A model generated the notes under the pieces. The model was not told the DNA's origin. It did not search any database and saw nothing but the letters and a program-made list of their open reading frames with translations. A stretch of DNA of 64,000 nucleotides from Carboxylicivirga caseinilyticus (GTDB lineage Bacteria > Bacteroidota > Bacteroidia > Bacteroidales > Marinilabiliaceae): contig JAFMVE010000024.1 in assembly GCA_025499705.1 (NCBI GenBank), forward strand, positions 1-64,000, in the 5' to 3' direction. Of this stretch, positions 47,072 through 56,337 are shown in pieces. Positions within the stretch are counted from its first letter, which is position 1; the number at the start of each line of letters is the position of its first letter. A program made the translations under genes and the position numbers.

Positions 47072-47524
47072 TTACATTCTTTTCTTCTTATCCTTTTCCA
47101 TTTCAACCCCAAACAATACCGCAACACACCCCGAAACAATATCTTCAGCTTCTCGCTCCAGCACCTGCATTTCAACAATTAACATTTGTGTTGATTTAAC
47201 TTCAAAATCCCAAGACAAACTGTAATCGTGGTCCTTATTGTCGAATAAAACAGATCCATCACTATTGATTAATTTAAAATGTATAGGAGGAAGTTGCTCA
47301 ATTTTACTTATACTGATTCGGTATTTTTGTCCTTCGAAGAATGTTTTAAAGAGCTCAGCTTTTTCACCTTCAGATAAAATAGTTGCATTATAGTTACCAT
47401 CATGCACAAATGCACCTAATTTTGCTTTCCCAACATTTTTCGCAAAAGAAAAACATTGTGCACTCAAAGCACTTGTCATCAAAACAAGGCTTAAAAGAAG
47501 AACAATTCGTTTAAGAGCCAACAT
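47072..47524 (-). CDS. Secreted protein of unknown function, 150 aa
   Basis: A signal peptide (about 1-23, ending SALSAQC) is followed by a small, mostly beta-type domain with INSDGSVLFDNKDHDYSLSW and MLIVEMQVLEREAEDIVSGC. Three cysteines remain in the mature part if cleavage is after SAQ. The protein ends in KKDKKKRM. I do not recognise a characterised family. It is 11 nt after the lipoprotein gene and so co-transcribed; a shared envelope role is inferred. Confidence 0.65.
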   Translation of the reverse strand: MLALKRIVLLLSLVLMTSALSAQCFSFAKNVGKAKLGAFVHDGNYNATILSEGEKAELFKTFFEGQKYRISISKIEQLPPIHFKLINSDGSVLFDNKDHDYSLSWDFEVKSTQMLIVEMQVLEREAEDIVSGCVAVLFGVEMEKDKKKRM

Positions 47525-47535
47525 AAAACAGGATA

Positions 47536-48465
47536 TTATGAAATAAACTCTGTTCTGATCTCTTCAACTTTCTCAAGAAGCTTTTCAAATACATCTTTTG
47601 AGATGTAGGTTTCTGATTCAGCTTTAATGGTGGTTACCTTATTGGCTTCATCGGTATCTGCTTCTACTTTGGAGGTGTTTACAATCTTAACCTGATCAAA
47701 AATTACCTTTAATTCATTCACTTTATCCAGAAGATAAGCAATGTCTTCATTCGACTTGTATTCTTCCATCAGATTAATAACAGTATACAAACTCAATTTT
47801 TGATAGATAATTCTTTCAATCAGTCTTTTGTTATTTTCTAAGGAGCCATTGGTTAAACGCGTTGCCAGGTATAAACCTTCAACCCATCCACCAACTAAAA
47901 CCATCACTGCAATTGCAGGGCGATCGTTATCAGTTAAATATGCATTCGAAGTCATAAAAGTCTCAGAGATAATATCCATCATAACATCGCGGTTATTCAT
48001 ATTATTCTCCAACTTTTTCATTGTCTCTTCATCAATGGCATCCATAATACCCAATCCTTCAGCAAGTTTTTTGGTATTTGCCATATACTTTATAGAACTT
48101 TGAGTTTGATCAAACAAACTGGTATAACTTAAATCAGCTGAATATACACCCAGGTTTAATGCCATTTGTCTGTTTGTAGCATATTTTCCAACGTTATCCA
48201 GAGGATTCAATAATTCTTCATTATAAGTTGCACCAGCTCGTTTAATAAGCATAGCCGTTTCCAAAGGTGAAGGCAAGGAATAAAAAATCAATTTTGATTT
48301 TTTGAAATCATCTACAACCTTTCCGTCTGTACTAACCGATTCTACGATTTTATTCTCTTCAGAAGTTTGATTCTTTTGAGAACCCAAACCGCAAGAGCTA
48401 AAAATAGAAACGGACACTAATAATGAAAAGAAATAAAGTAATGGTCTGGTCAACATACTTCTCAT
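47536..48465 (-). CDS. Lipoprotein of unknown function, 309 aa
   Basis: The ATG at 48463-48465 starts a lipoprotein signal peptide (MRSMLTRPLLYFFSLLVSVSIFSSC) with the lipid-modified Cys at position 25; the frame opens 30 nt earlier, but that start adds a poor N terminus. The mature protein is mainly helical (TNRQMALNLGVYSADLSYTS, YMANTKKLAEGLGIMDAIDE). It is conserved-looking but I cannot name a function. It is the first gene of a two-gene unit with the secreted protein. Confidence 0.7.
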   Translation of the reverse strand: MRSMLTRPLLYFFSLLVSVSIFSSCGLGSQKNQTSEENKIVESVSTDGKVVDDFKKSKLIFYSLPSPLETAMLIKRAGATYNEELLNPLDNVGKYATNRQMALNLGVYSADLSYTSLFDQTQSSIKYMANTKKLAEGLGIMDAIDEETMKKLENNMNNRDVMMDIISETFMTSNAYLTDNDRPAIAVMVLVGGWVEGLYLATRLTNGSLENNKRLIERIIYQKLSLYTVINLMEEYKSNEDIAYLLDKVNELKVIFDQVKIVNTSKVEADTDEANKVTTIKAESETYISKDVFEKLLEKVEEIRTEFIS

Positions 48466-48646
48466 GATGAAATATTTATATTTTATCTTATACAAATTTT
48501 ACTAAAAAACTCAATTTTGGAAAATTACTATAAAAATTCCAAATAATACACAATAACAAAGGATTTGAAGATATTTTTTTCAACCAAAATCCCTTAAGTT
48601 ATCAACATTACAATCAAATATATTGCTTAATAAGCAATTAGCTTAA

Positions 48647-48680
48647 CAAAAAAAACCATAGCTAAAATAACTATGGTTTT
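48647..48680 (-). terminator. Terminator of the dihydroorotate dehydrogenase-like gene
   Basis: Perfect 10-bp arms AAAACCATAG / CTATGGTTTT, followed on the minus strand by a T-run. 21 nt past the stop codon. Confidence 0.85.
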
Positions 48681-48701
48681 CTATTAATTAACAATTATAT
48701 C

Positions 48702-49688
48702 TTATTCGTGTTTCGAGAAATACTTCATAAACTGTGCTCTTTCGTACAATTGAGGATCAACAATTTTACTATAATTCATTTTACCTCTAAAATCATCAAT
48801 GGTAGCAAAGCCTTTTTCATCCATCCAACTTTCGAGTTTTGATCTCATATCAGCAATAACAGATGACCCATTTTTATACACAGCAGAACAAACCTGCACT
48901 GTTTTAGCACCAGCCAGAATTTGTTTAATCACTCCTTCCCCATCATGAATTCCGGTTGAAGCGGAAATATCGATGTTTTCAATCTTTCCTGACACGATTG
49001 CCACCCATCGTAGCGTACGTCTTATATCAGCTGATGTACTAAAAACATCTGAAGAAGTAATAGTCATCTTATCAATGTCAATATCAGGTTCATAGAAACG
49101 ATTAAACATAACCACTCCTTTTGCTCCTGAAACAGATATTTTATTAACAACACTAACCAAATTTGAGAAATACGACCCAAGTTTTATCGAAACCGGAATT
49201 TTTACAACCTGACTCACATTATTAATCACTTCATAATATAGATTTTCATACTCTGAAGGATCACTGTTTTTGTCGGTATTAACCATAAAAACATTCAATT
49301 CCAGAGCATCAGCTCCTGCTGCTTCAATCTGCTGGGCAAAGTCAACCCATTCATCAGCCGAAAAACAATTAATGCTCGCAATAACAGGAACATCAAATTT
49401 TGCCTTGGCATCTTTAATCAACTTTATATATTCACCAACTGCATTATCGTGTGTATAGCCTTTAATGTAGTCTACAGCCTCAGGATAATCAAATCCTTCA
49501 CCTTTATAAATAGCATTATTAATTTCGTAGTTGATTTGCTCTTCGAAAAGTGATTTTAAAACAACTGCACCAGCACCTGCTTCTACTACTCTAGCAATTT
49601 TTTCAACACTATTAGTTAAACCTGAGCTGCTTACTATAATTGGATTTTTCAGCGTCAATCCAAGGTATTTAGTTTCTAAATTTGCCAT
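48702..49688 (-). CDS. Dihydroorotate dehydrogenase-like flavoprotein
   Basis: TIM-barrel FMN enzyme of the dihydroorotate dehydrogenase/PreA superfamily, 328 aa. Markers are TKYLGLTLKNPIIVSSSGLT (N-terminal), ADALELNVFMVNTD, VSIKLGSYFSN (FMN-phosphate side) and STGIHDGEGVIKQILAGAKTVQVCSAVYKNG. The group is usually called dihydroorotate dehydrogenase-like, and its substrate is unproven; a canonical PyrD is not implied. The frame opens at 49724, but the -7 promoter box overlaps that position, so the ATG at 49686-49688 (MANLETKYLG) is the start. Monocistronic. Confidence 0.88.
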   Translation of the reverse strand: MANLETKYLGLTLKNPIIVSSSGLTNSVEKIARVVEAGAGAVVLKSLFEEQINYEINNAIYKGEGFDYPEAVDYIKGYTHDNAVGEYIKLIKDAKAKFDVPVIASINCFSADEWVDFAQQIEAAGADALELNVFMVNTDKNSDPSEYENLYYEVINNVSQVVKIPVSIKLGSYFSNLVSVVNKISVSGAKGVVMFNRFYEPDIDIDKMTITSSDVFSTSADIRRTLRWVAIVSGKIENIDISASTGIHDGEGVIKQILAGAKTVQVCSAVYKNGSSVIADMRSKLESWMDEKGFATIDDFRGKMNYSKIVDPQLYERAQFMKYFSKHE

Positions 49689-49721
49689 TAGGAAAATGTT
49701 ATTAGCTGTTTTTAACGGAAA

Positions 49722-49752
49722 CAAATATAAAGAAATCTGTCACAGTCGAAAA
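49722..49752 (-). promoter_or_regulatory. Promoter of the dihydroorotate dehydrogenase-like gene
   Basis: On the minus strand TTTT, 19-bp spacer, TATATTTG (-7 at 49722-49729). Three of four -33 bases and all fixed -7 bases match the Bacteroidota consensus. The box overlaps an upstream ATG of the frame, which fixes the start at 49688. Confidence 0.6.
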
Positions 49753-49808
49753 TTGAATTCCTTTTTTTTGTACTAACAAAACCTTTATAAAGAATATTTC
49801 CAGATTAA

Positions 49809-50483
49809 TTATTTCTGATAGTTACGGACTCCAAATATTGAACTTCCAACCCGAACCATTGTGCTACCTTCTTCAATAGCAAGAAGAAAATCACCCGACA
49901 TTCCCATACTGATTTCAGTAAAATCATCATTCTTTGCGAAAACTCCATTTTTTAATTGCTGGAAAAGATCTGATAAGGAAGCAAATTCTTTTCTTATCTG
50001 AGCCTCGTCATCTGTATAAGTAGCCATTCCCATCAAACCTTTAATAACTACATTGGATAAATTATCCAACACTCCTTCATTCACCATTTCCAACAACTCT
50101 TCTTTTGAAAAACCAAACTTTGATTCTTCCTCTGCAATATGAACCTGAAGCAAACAAGGTATCTTTCGATTATTTTTACTCCCTTCCTTGTCAATAGTTT
50201 TAAGTAATTTCTCTGAATCAACACCATGTATCAAAGCAACAAAAGGAGCAATGTACTTAACCTTATTGGTTTGCAGGTGACCAATCATATGCCATTCAAT
50301 ATCTTTGGGTAGACTTTCATATTTAGAAGTCAGCTCCTGAACCTTGTTTTCACCAAAAATACGCTGGCCAACTTCATAAGCTTCTAAGATATCTTCATTA
50401 GGTTTTGTCTTCGACACTGCAACCAGACAAGCCCTGTCTCCGATCTGCTGCTTTATATGCTTAAGATTTTCTTTGATTGACAT
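49809..50483 (-). CDS. YggS/PROSC family PLP-binding protein
   Basis: Fold-type III pyridoxal-phosphate protein that maintains PLP homeostasis; no catalytic activity is established. It is 224 aa, normal length. The PLP lysine is Lys25 in AVSKTKPNEDI. Further signatures are RIFGENKVQEL, EWHMIGHLQTNK, HGVDSEKLL and ISMGMSGDFLLAIEEGSTMVRVG, the last being the phosphate-binding loop. It has its own strong promoter, immediately after the DUF1015 terminator. Confidence 0.94.
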   Translation of the reverse strand: MSIKENLKHIKQQIGDRACLVAVSKTKPNEDILEAYEVGQRIFGENKVQELTSKYESLPKDIEWHMIGHLQTNKVKYIAPFVALIHGVDSEKLLKTIDKEGSKNNRKIPCLLQVHIAEEESKFGFSKEELLEMVNEGVLDNLSNVVIKGLMGMATYTDDEAQIRKEFASLSDLFQQLKNGVFAKNDDFTEISMGMSGDFLLAIEEGSTMVRVGSSIFGVRNYQK

Positions 50484-50499
50484 ACTCTTAATTTTATTA

Positions 50500-50529
50500 C
50501 AAATTTACACCATGTGTCCTGAAAACAAA
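50500..50529 (-). promoter_or_regulatory. Promoter of the yggS-like gene
   Basis: TTTG (50526-50529), 18-bp spacer, TAAATTTG (50500-50507) on the minus strand; a near-perfect Bacteroidota promoter 16 nt from the ATG. The -33 box touches the neighbouring terminator stem. Confidence 0.7.
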
Positions 50530-50556
50530 AAGCCTCCTGCAAAAACAGAAGGCTTT
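50529..50556 (-). terminator. Terminator of the DUF1015 gene
   Basis: The stem AAAGCCTtCTG / CAGgAGGCTTT with a T-rich loop has a following T-rich stretch on the minus strand. 18 nt past the DUF1015 stop. Confidence 0.8.
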
Positions 50557-50574
50557 CTACTTGTATTTTTTTAA

Positions 50575-51831
50575 TTACTTCGACTCGAGCTTATGAATTA
50601 CTAATCCTGAACGCAACTTTGGTTCGAACCATGTTGTTTTAGGAGGCATTATATTACCCGTATCAGCAATATCAATCAATTGTTGCATCGACACCGGATA
50701 TAAGGCGAACGCAACAGCCATTTCACCAGAATCAACCCTCCTTTGTAACTCACCTAAACCTCTGATTCCTCCAACAAAGTCAATTCTCTTCGAACGGCGT
50801 AAATCTTCTATGCCCAGCATCTTATCAAGTACATGCTCCGACAGGATTGTTACGTCCAATACTCCAATTGGATCATTATCATTATATGTACCAGTCTTAG
50901 CATTTAATTTATACCAATTTCCATCTAAATACATACTGAATTCATGCAACTTCGATGGCTGATAGATTTCAGTACCAACACATTCAACCTCAAAGACTTC
51001 TTGTAATCTGGTTAACAACTCTTCAGGCGAAAGACCATTCAAGTCCTTCACCAATCGATTGTAATCAATAATTTTCAGTTGATCATCAGGAAAGTGAACC
51101 GCCATAAAATAATTATACGCTTCCTCACCTGTGTGTTTAGAATTTTGATTTTTCTTTTCTTCACCAATGCGCGCTGCTGCAGCTGTTCTGTGATGACCAT
51201 CAGCCACATAAGTTGCCGGCACTTTGGTGCTAAACAATTCTTCTAATTGAGCATTAATTGATGAATCATTAATTGCCCAAAGATGATGACCAAAACCATC
51301 TTCTGCAATAAAATCGTAATCTGCAGCCTCATTCTTAACTATACTTTCAACAATTGCATCGATTTCAGGAACTGCCTTATATGAGAAGAATACCGGCTCT
51401 ATATTAGCATCCAGATAACGGGTTAAGATCATACGATCTTCTTCTTTATCCGGACGAGTTAATTCATGTTTTTTAATGATTCCGTTTGCATAATCCTCAC
51501 AGGCAGCAGCTCCAACAATACCATATTGAGTGCGTCCATCCATTGTTTGAGCATAAATATAATATTTAGCTTCATCGTCCTGAACCAACCATCCTTTTTC
51601 CTGGAATACTTTAAAGTTGGCAACTGATTTTTCATACACTTCTTCCGAGTGAATATCAGTACCTGAAGGACAATCAATTTCAGCACGCGTAATATGCAAT
51701 AAAGAACAATCTTTACCTTCCGCCATTCGAGCAGCTTCTTCACTGTTCATAACATCGTAAGGCAAACAAGCTAAGTCCTGAGCGATATTTTGGGGAGGTC
51801 TCAGTCCTTTAAAAGGTTTAACAATAGCCAT
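50575..51831 (-). CDS. DUF1015 family protein of the serine operon
   Basis: Protein of 418 aa, full length for DUF1015. The family opening KPFKGLRPPQNIAQDLACLPYDVMNSEEA is clear. The segments YVADGHHRTAAAARIGEE and FMAVHFPDDQLKIIDYNRLV are the most conserved parts; the GHHR segment suggests a nucleotide- or phosphate-binding pocket, but I know no proven activity. It follows serC and serA in the same orientation, an arrangement seen in many Bacteroidota and anaerobes, so a role in serine/phosphoserine metabolism is inferred. A hairpin terminator separates it from serA. Confidence 0.88.
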   Translation of the reverse strand: MAIVKPFKGLRPPQNIAQDLACLPYDVMNSEEAARMAEGKDCSLLHITRAEIDCPSGTDIHSEEVYEKSVANFKVFQEKGWLVQDDEAKYYIYAQTMDGRTQYGIVGAAACEDYANGIIKKHELTRPDKEEDRMILTRYLDANIEPVFFSYKAVPEIDAIVESIVKNEAADYDFIAEDGFGHHLWAINDSSINAQLEELFSTKVPATYVADGHHRTAAAARIGEEKKNQNSKHTGEEAYNYFMAVHFPDDQLKIIDYNRLVKDLNGLSPEELLTRLQEVFEVECVGTEIYQPSKLHEFSMYLDGNWYKLNAKTGTYNDNDPIGVLDVTILSEHVLDKMLGIEDLRRSKRIDFVGGIRGLGELQRRVDSGEMAVAFALYPVSMQQLIDIADTGNIMPPKTTWFEPKLRSGLVIHKLESK

Positions 51832-51874
51832 TTTGTAGATTTAATTTTGTTAAATATTGATTGGGTAAGCAGAC

Positions 51875-51907
51875 AAAAGGCCTGCTGATTAACACAACAG
51901 GCCTTTT
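51875..51907 (-). terminator. Hairpin terminator or attenuator between serA and DUF1015 gene
   Basis: Perfect 10-bp arms AAAAGGCCTG / CAGGCCTTTT, 9 nt past the serA stop codon, ending in four T residues in the minus-strand transcript. It probably reduces rather than abolishes expression of the DUF1015 gene. Confidence 0.75.
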
Positions 51908-51916
51908 CTGGTAAAA

Positions 51917-52840
51917 TTATTTATTAACCTTGAAGGTTTCGTCACCGTTTTCGAAAAAGCCAATAATTTGTTTAGCAGCTGCAACACCTGCATTAACATT
52001 AGCTTCAGCAGTTTGAGCACCCATCTTCTTAGGGGTAAAGAAGAAACGACTTTCAAACTTGGCTTCAATATCAGCTTTACAATCAGGAGCAATATCAGAG
52101 ATATATGTAAAATCCGGACGATCAGCCATTAATTTAACTAATTCTTCCTCATGAATCACTTCTTTACGAGCTGTATTTACTAGTGTACCACCTTTAGGCA
52201 TTTTATTTAATAAGTCGTAATTAATTGATTTCTTGGTTTGCTCAGTAGCAGGTATATGTAATGATACATAATCACAAGTTGAATACAGCTCTTCAACTGA
52301 ATCAACAGCCTTAAGACCTGCAGCTTCGATCTTTTCTTTTGCAACAAATGGGTCAAAAGCATACAGCTCCATTCCAAAACCTTTTGCAATCTCAGCTACA
52401 TAATGGCCAACATTACCATAAGCATGAATACCCAGTTTTTTACCTCTTAACTCAGTACCTGCAGTTCCATTATATCCGTTACGGGCCATAAATACCATCA
52501 TACCCAAAACCAATTCACCTACAGCGTTTGCATTTTGACCAGGTGTGTTCATGGCAACAACACCTTTTTCAGTGCAAGCTGCGAGGTCTAGATTATCGTA
52601 TCCGGCACCGGCACGAACAACAATTTTCAATTCAGGTGCAGCTTCTAGAACTTCACGGGTAACTAAATCGGAACGTACAATTAGAGCATTTGCATCTTTA
52701 ACAGCATCTAATAATTGAGCTGTTTCGGTATATTTTTCAAGAAGAGCAAATTCATAACCTGCAGCTTCCACAATTGGTCTGATTTGATCAATGGCAGCCT
52801 TTGCAAAAGGCTTTTCTGTCGCCACCAAAATTTTTTTCAT
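51917..52840 (-). CDS. serA: D-3-phosphoglycerate dehydrogenase, short form
   Basis: Oxidises 3-phosphoglycerate to 3-phosphohydroxypyruvate with NAD, the first step of serine synthesis. It is 307 aa and lacks the regulatory ACT domain. A split substrate domain flanks the Rossmann domain (GIHAYGNVGHYVAEIAKGFG, about 137-156). NTARKEVIHE supplies the catalytic Arg225. At the place of the usual catalytic His the protein has Lys271 (TPKKMGAQT), as reported for the Bacteroides/Entamoeba-type enzyme. It lies 80 nt after serC. Confidence 0.93.
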   Translation of the reverse strand: MKKILVATEKPFAKAAIDQIRPIVEAAGYEFALLEKYTETAQLLDAVKDANALIVRSDLVTREVLEAAPELKIVVRAGAGYDNLDLAACTEKGVVAMNTPGQNANAVGELVLGMMVFMARNGYNGTAGTELRGKKLGIHAYGNVGHYVAEIAKGFGMELYAFDPFVAKEKIEAAGLKAVDSVEELYSTCDYVSLHIPATEQTKKSINYDLLNKMPKGGTLVNTARKEVIHEEELVKLMADRPDFTYISDIAPDCKADIEAKFESRFFFTPKKMGAQTAEANVNAGVAAAKQIIGFFENGDETFKVNK

Positions 52841-52871
52841 GATTATTGATATTTATTTGAGGTGATAAAAT

Positions 52872-52896
52872 GCTAAGCCCCAGATTAAAGGGGCTC
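52872..52896 (-). terminator. Weak hairpin between serC and serA
   Basis: Stem AGCCCC / GGGGCT with an 8-nt loop, 25 nt after the serC stop. No T-run follows on the minus strand, so it is more likely an mRNA processing or stability element than a terminator. Confidence 0.35.
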
Positions 52897-52920
52897 AGAC
52901 TTTATTTTTCAATTCAATTC

Positions 52921-53991
52921 TTAGTGTTTTGCTTCAAATTCTTTCATTGCATCGATTAATGCCTGAATACTTGATTTTGGCATTGCATTGTAGATTGAAG
53001 CACGGAAACCACCAACTGAACGGTGACCTTTGATTCCACTCATTCCTTTTGAAGTAGCATAATCAAAGAAATCTTTTTCCAATTCCTTGTATTCATCATT
53101 CATAATGAAACAAACATTCATAATTGAACGATCTTCAACGGCTTCAACAGTACACTTAAATAATTTGTTACGATCAATTTCATCATATAACAAACCAGCC
53201 TTTTCAATATTGATTTTTTCCATTGCAGCTACACCACCCAATTCTTTTAACCATTTTAAAGTTTGAAGAGCTGAGTATACAGGTAATACAGGAGGAGTAT
53301 TAAACATAGATCCACTCTGAATATGAGTACGATAATCCAACATTGTTGGAATATAACGATCCACTTTACCTAAAGCCTCTTCTTTAACGATGGCAATAGT
53401 TACTCCTGATGGAGCAAGATTCTTTTGTGCACCTGCATAAATAATATTATACTTCGAAACATCTACTGGTCGTGAAAAAATGTCAGAAGACATATCAGCA
53501 ACCAAAGGAACACTAACATCAAGATCCTTACGAATCTCAGTTCCATAAATAGTGTTGTTCGATGTGATATGGAAATAATCAGCATCTGAAGGCACTTCAT
53601 AACCTTTTGGAATATAGTTATAAACAGCCTCTTTTGATGAAGCTACTTCAACAACCTCACCGAATCCTTTAGCTTCTTTAATTGCTTTAGCAGCCCAGGC
53701 TCCAGTATTTAAATAAGCAGCCTTTTTAGCTAACAGGTTAAACGGAACCATACAGAATTGAGTACTAGCTCCACCTCCAACAAATACTACTTCGTAGCCT
53801 GCAGGAACATCCAATAATTCTTTAACCAATGCAATAGCATCGTCCATTACAGCAACAAACTCTTTGCTACGGTGCGATACCTCAAGAATAGATAAACCGG
53901 TTCCGGCAAAGTTAAGAACGGCTTCAGCCGAATTTTTAATAGTTGAATCAGGCAAAATAGATGGCCCTGCTGAAAAGTTGTGAATCTTCAT
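52921..53991 (-). CDS. serC: Phosphoserine aminotransferase
   Basis: PLP enzyme converting 3-phosphohydroxypyruvate and glutamate to phosphoserine; also used in pyridoxine synthesis. It is 356 aa from the chosen start. The frame extends to 54117, but the extra 42 residues cover an unrelated upstream stretch; the ATG at 53989-53991 yields the family N terminus [17 protein letters not shown] lysine in [12 protein letters not shown]; substrate-binding segments [18 protein letters not shown] and [19 protein letters not shown]. First gene of serC-serA-DUF1015. Confidence 0.96.
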   Translation of the reverse strand: MKIHNFSAGPSILPDSTIKNSAEAVLNFAGTGLSILEVSHRSKEFVAVMDDAIALVKELLDVPAGYEVVFVGGGASTQFCMVPFNLLAKKAAYLNTGAWAAKAIKEAKGFGEVVEVASSKEAVYNYIPKGYEVPSDADYFHITSNNTIYGTEIRKDLDVSVPLVADMSSDIFSRPVDVSKYNIIYAGAQKNLAPSGVTIAIVKEEALGKVDRYIPTMLDYRTHIQSGSMFNTPPVLPVYSALQTLKWLKELGGVAAMEKINIEKAGLLYDEIDRNKLFKCTVEAVEDRSIMNVCFIMNDEYKELEKDFFDYATSKGMSGIKGHRSVGGFRASIYNAMPKSSIQALIDAMKEFEAKH

Positions 53992-54111
53992 CTTATGAGT
54001 TATTTTACGTAAACTTGATTTTTTAATTTGGATAATGTTTTGAGACGATAAAATTATGAAATATCTCTTGTATCGACTACTATTTTTTACAGATATTGAC
54101 TTACAATTCAA

Positions 54112-54155
54112 AAGCAAAAATCACCTGATTATCAATATAAGATGATTTCTTGCTT
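54112..54155 (-). terminator. Probable terminator of gcvT
   Basis: Imperfect 15-bp stem (AAGCAAGAAATCATCT / AGGTGATTTTTGCTT on the minus strand, one bulge and one wobble), about 120 nt past the gcvT stop. The T-run is partly within the stem. Confidence 0.5.
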
Positions 54156-54274
54156 GTAAATAATACATCTAGATATAACACTATCAACCTTTTAAATTTA
54201 ATATCACTCCACTTTCAAATGCTGACAAATATCAGTATTTTTTTTAGAAAAAATTCAAATAATTTATCAATGAA

Positions 54275-55357
54275 TTACACAAATGGAATTTTAACCACTT
54301 TTGCTTTCAACTTCCGATTTCTAACTTTAATAAATATTTCTGTTTCGAACTTCGTATATGCTTTATCCAAATATCCCATTCCTATTCCTTTCTGAAGAAC
54401 AGGTGACATGGTTCCTGATGTTACCCTACCAATTACTTCTTCTTGATTATTAACAATTTCGTAGTCTTTACGAGGAATACCTCTGTCTTCCAGAATAAAT
54501 CCACGAAGACGTTTTGATACACCTTCCTCTTTTTGTTTTAGTAAATAATCTCGGTCGATGAAATTATTTTTTTCATTGAATTTAGTTATCCATCCTAAAC
54601 CAGCTTCAATTGGAGAAGTTGTATCATCTATATCATTTCCATATAAACAAAAACCTTTCTCTAAACGTAAAGTATCACGTGCTGCCAAACCAATTGGTAG
54701 GATTCCTTCTTCTGCCCCAGCCTCAAAGATTGCATTCCACACTTTCTCTGCTTCCTTATTGTAAAAATAAAGCTCAAAACCTCCCGATCCGGTATAACCT
54801 GTATTGGAGATAATTACCTCATCAACTCCTGCTATTTCACCAGTGGTAAAAGTGTAATATTCAATTTCTGAAAGATTAACATCAGTAAGTTTTTGTAATA
54901 CTTCAGTTGCTTTGGGTCCTTGTATTGCCAGCTGTGAAATATCGTCTGATGCATTTTCAAGTTCAGCTCCCATGGTATTTTGCTCATTAACCCAATCCCA
55001 ATCTTTTTCTATATTAGAAGCATTTACAACTAACATATACTTTTCGTCATCGTAACGATACACCAATAAATCATCAACAATACCACCTTTACCATTTGGG
55101 AAGCATGAATACTGTGCCTGTCCGATTCTCAAAACAGAAACATCATTTGATGTAACCTTTTGCACTAATTCAAATGCATTTGGACCCTTCACCCAAAATT
55201 CTCCCATATGTGAAACATCAAAAACTCCTACTCCATTGCGAACAGTCATATGTTCATTATTAATTCCGGAATATTCTATTGGCATTTCATAACCTGCAAA
55301 TGAAACCAGTTTAGCTCCCAGTTTCTTATGAATTTCGTTAAAGGCAGTTTTTTTCAT
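54275..55357 (-). CDS. gcvT: Aminomethyltransferase, glycine cleavage T protein
   Basis: Transfers the methylene group from the aminomethyl-lipoyl H protein to tetrahydrofolate and releases ammonia. It is 360 aa, full length. Diagnostic segments are [30 protein letters not shown] (catalytic region), [14 protein letters not shown] (folate site) and [21 protein letters not shown] with the conserved RDxLRxE. gcvH and gcvP are not adjacent, common in Bacteroidota. Its neighbour is the serine operon, so serine and glycine C1 genes cluster here. Confidence 0.97.
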   Translation of the reverse strand: MKKTAFNEIHKKLGAKLVSFAGYEMPIEYSGINNEHMTVRNGVGVFDVSHMGEFWVKGPNAFELVQKVTSNDVSVLRIGQAQYSCFPNGKGGIVDDLLVYRYDDEKYMLVVNASNIEKDWDWVNEQNTMGAELENASDDISQLAIQGPKATEVLQKLTDVNLSEIEYYTFTTGEIAGVDEVIISNTGYTGSGGFELYFYNKEAEKVWNAIFEAGAEEGILPIGLAARDTLRLEKGFCLYGNDIDDTTSPIEAGLGWITKFNEKNNFIDRDYLLKQKEEGVSKRLRGFILEDRGIPRKDYEIVNNQEEVIGRVTSGTMSPVLQKGIGMGYLDKAYTKFETEIFIKVRNRKLKAKVVKIPFV

Positions 55358-55860
55358 CCTTATAATATTTTATACAATTCTTGATAGTTAAATTTCTAAA
55401 TCAGATATCGAGGACTTCGCTTTTCCTTTGCCTAATATCTCAATTTGAACAAATGTAGAAAATTAATTAGCGGAGAAAAATGACAAATATTGCTTATTAA
55501 TAATAACAAATATCATTTATGGACATAAAACCCTAAGAATGCAGAAATTCTTTATTGAAAAATGGTATAGACTGCTTAAGTTTTGCAACTATTTAATACA
55601 AAAACATCTAAGATTTAAATTCATCACAAAAGTGTTCCATAAGTTATATCAGCAGATAATAAGAACATGTGTTTTTAAATTACAAGGAATAATTAATACC
55701 AATTGAGGTCTATTCAAATAGAAACAGTAAATATGAAACCTTAACAATATCAAATTCATTAGAATATAGATTATGGTAGTTTACCACTAATAATTTGGTA
55801 AAAAAAGTTAGTTTTGCTGAAAATTTTGTATTTTCAGCGTCAAAATATTAATATCCAAAA
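55358..55860. other. Divergent intergenic region, 503 bp, gcvT / Hpt gene
   Basis: Very AT-rich and without a supported ORF. A TACATTTG -7 box for gcvT is on the minus strand (55450-55457), without a clear -33 box. A TAGTTTTG box and a 7-bp inverted repeat precede the Hpt gene. Otherwise I see nothing in it. Confidence 0.5.
55780..55816 (+). promoter_or_regulatory. Inverted repeat and -7 box upstream of the Hpt-STAS pair
   Basis: TTTACCA, 9 nt, TGGTAAA (55780-55802) stands directly upstream of TAGTTTTG (55809-55816, matches TAnnTTTG). The position over the -33 region suits an operator; AT-rich sequence means chance is possible. Confidence 0.35.
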
Positions 55861-56325
55861 ATGCCCGAAAACTATAAGCATATTGATTTAGCATACCTGG
55901 AGAGTATTACTGATGGTAGCAAAGAAATAATTGCAGAACTGATTACTATTTTCATAGAACAGATTCCTGAATTTACTCAGGATTTTGAGGACGGACTTTC
56001 ACAAAAGGATTGGAAAAAAGTCGCATCAGCTGCACACAAGGCAAAATCATCAGTTTTATCAATGGGTATTAATGAACTTGGTAATGTTGATTTGAAAAAT
56101 CTTGAGCTTGTTGCCAAACAAATGCTATTAGATCGGATACTGGAAGAAGGAGAAACGTCTTCTGAAGCTGATCAACTTCGAAAAACATTGGAAAGTTATC
56201 CTGAAGATAAAAGAGAATGGATTGCCGCCAATAAAAATGAAGAAGTTTTAAAACAGCTGATTGATAAATTCAACTATATTGTTGAAGAAGCTGTAAAAGA
56301 ATTAAATCAAGTGCTAGAAAATTGA
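55861..56325 (+). CDS. Hpt (histidine phosphotransfer) domain protein
   Basis: Protein of 154 aa with an N-terminal four-helix Hpt domain. His59 in AAHKAKSSVLSMG is the predicted phospho-acceptor, preceded by the usual YLESITDGSKEIIAELITIFIEQIPE. The C-terminal 60 residues (DKREWIAANKNEEVLKQLI, EEAVKELNQVLEN) form an extra helical extension. It would shuttle phosphate between a hybrid kinase and a response regulator, neither encoded nearby. It lies 12 nt upstream of a STAS gene in one unit, linking phosphorelay and partner-switch modules. Confidence 0.85.
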   Translation: MPENYKHIDLAYLESITDGSKEIIAELITIFIEQIPEFTQDFEDGLSQKDWKKVASAAHKAKSSVLSMGINELGNVDLKNLELVAKQMLLDRILEEGETSSEADQLRKTLESYPEDKREWIAANKNEEVLKQLIDKFNYIVEEAVKELNQVLEN

Positions 56326-56337
56326 AAACACTATAAT

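Noticed and set aside
53992-54117. 42-residue N-terminal extension of SerC
   Set aside because: The added residues are Ser/Lys-rich with no family match, and [11 protein letters not shown] at 53991 is the standard SerC start.
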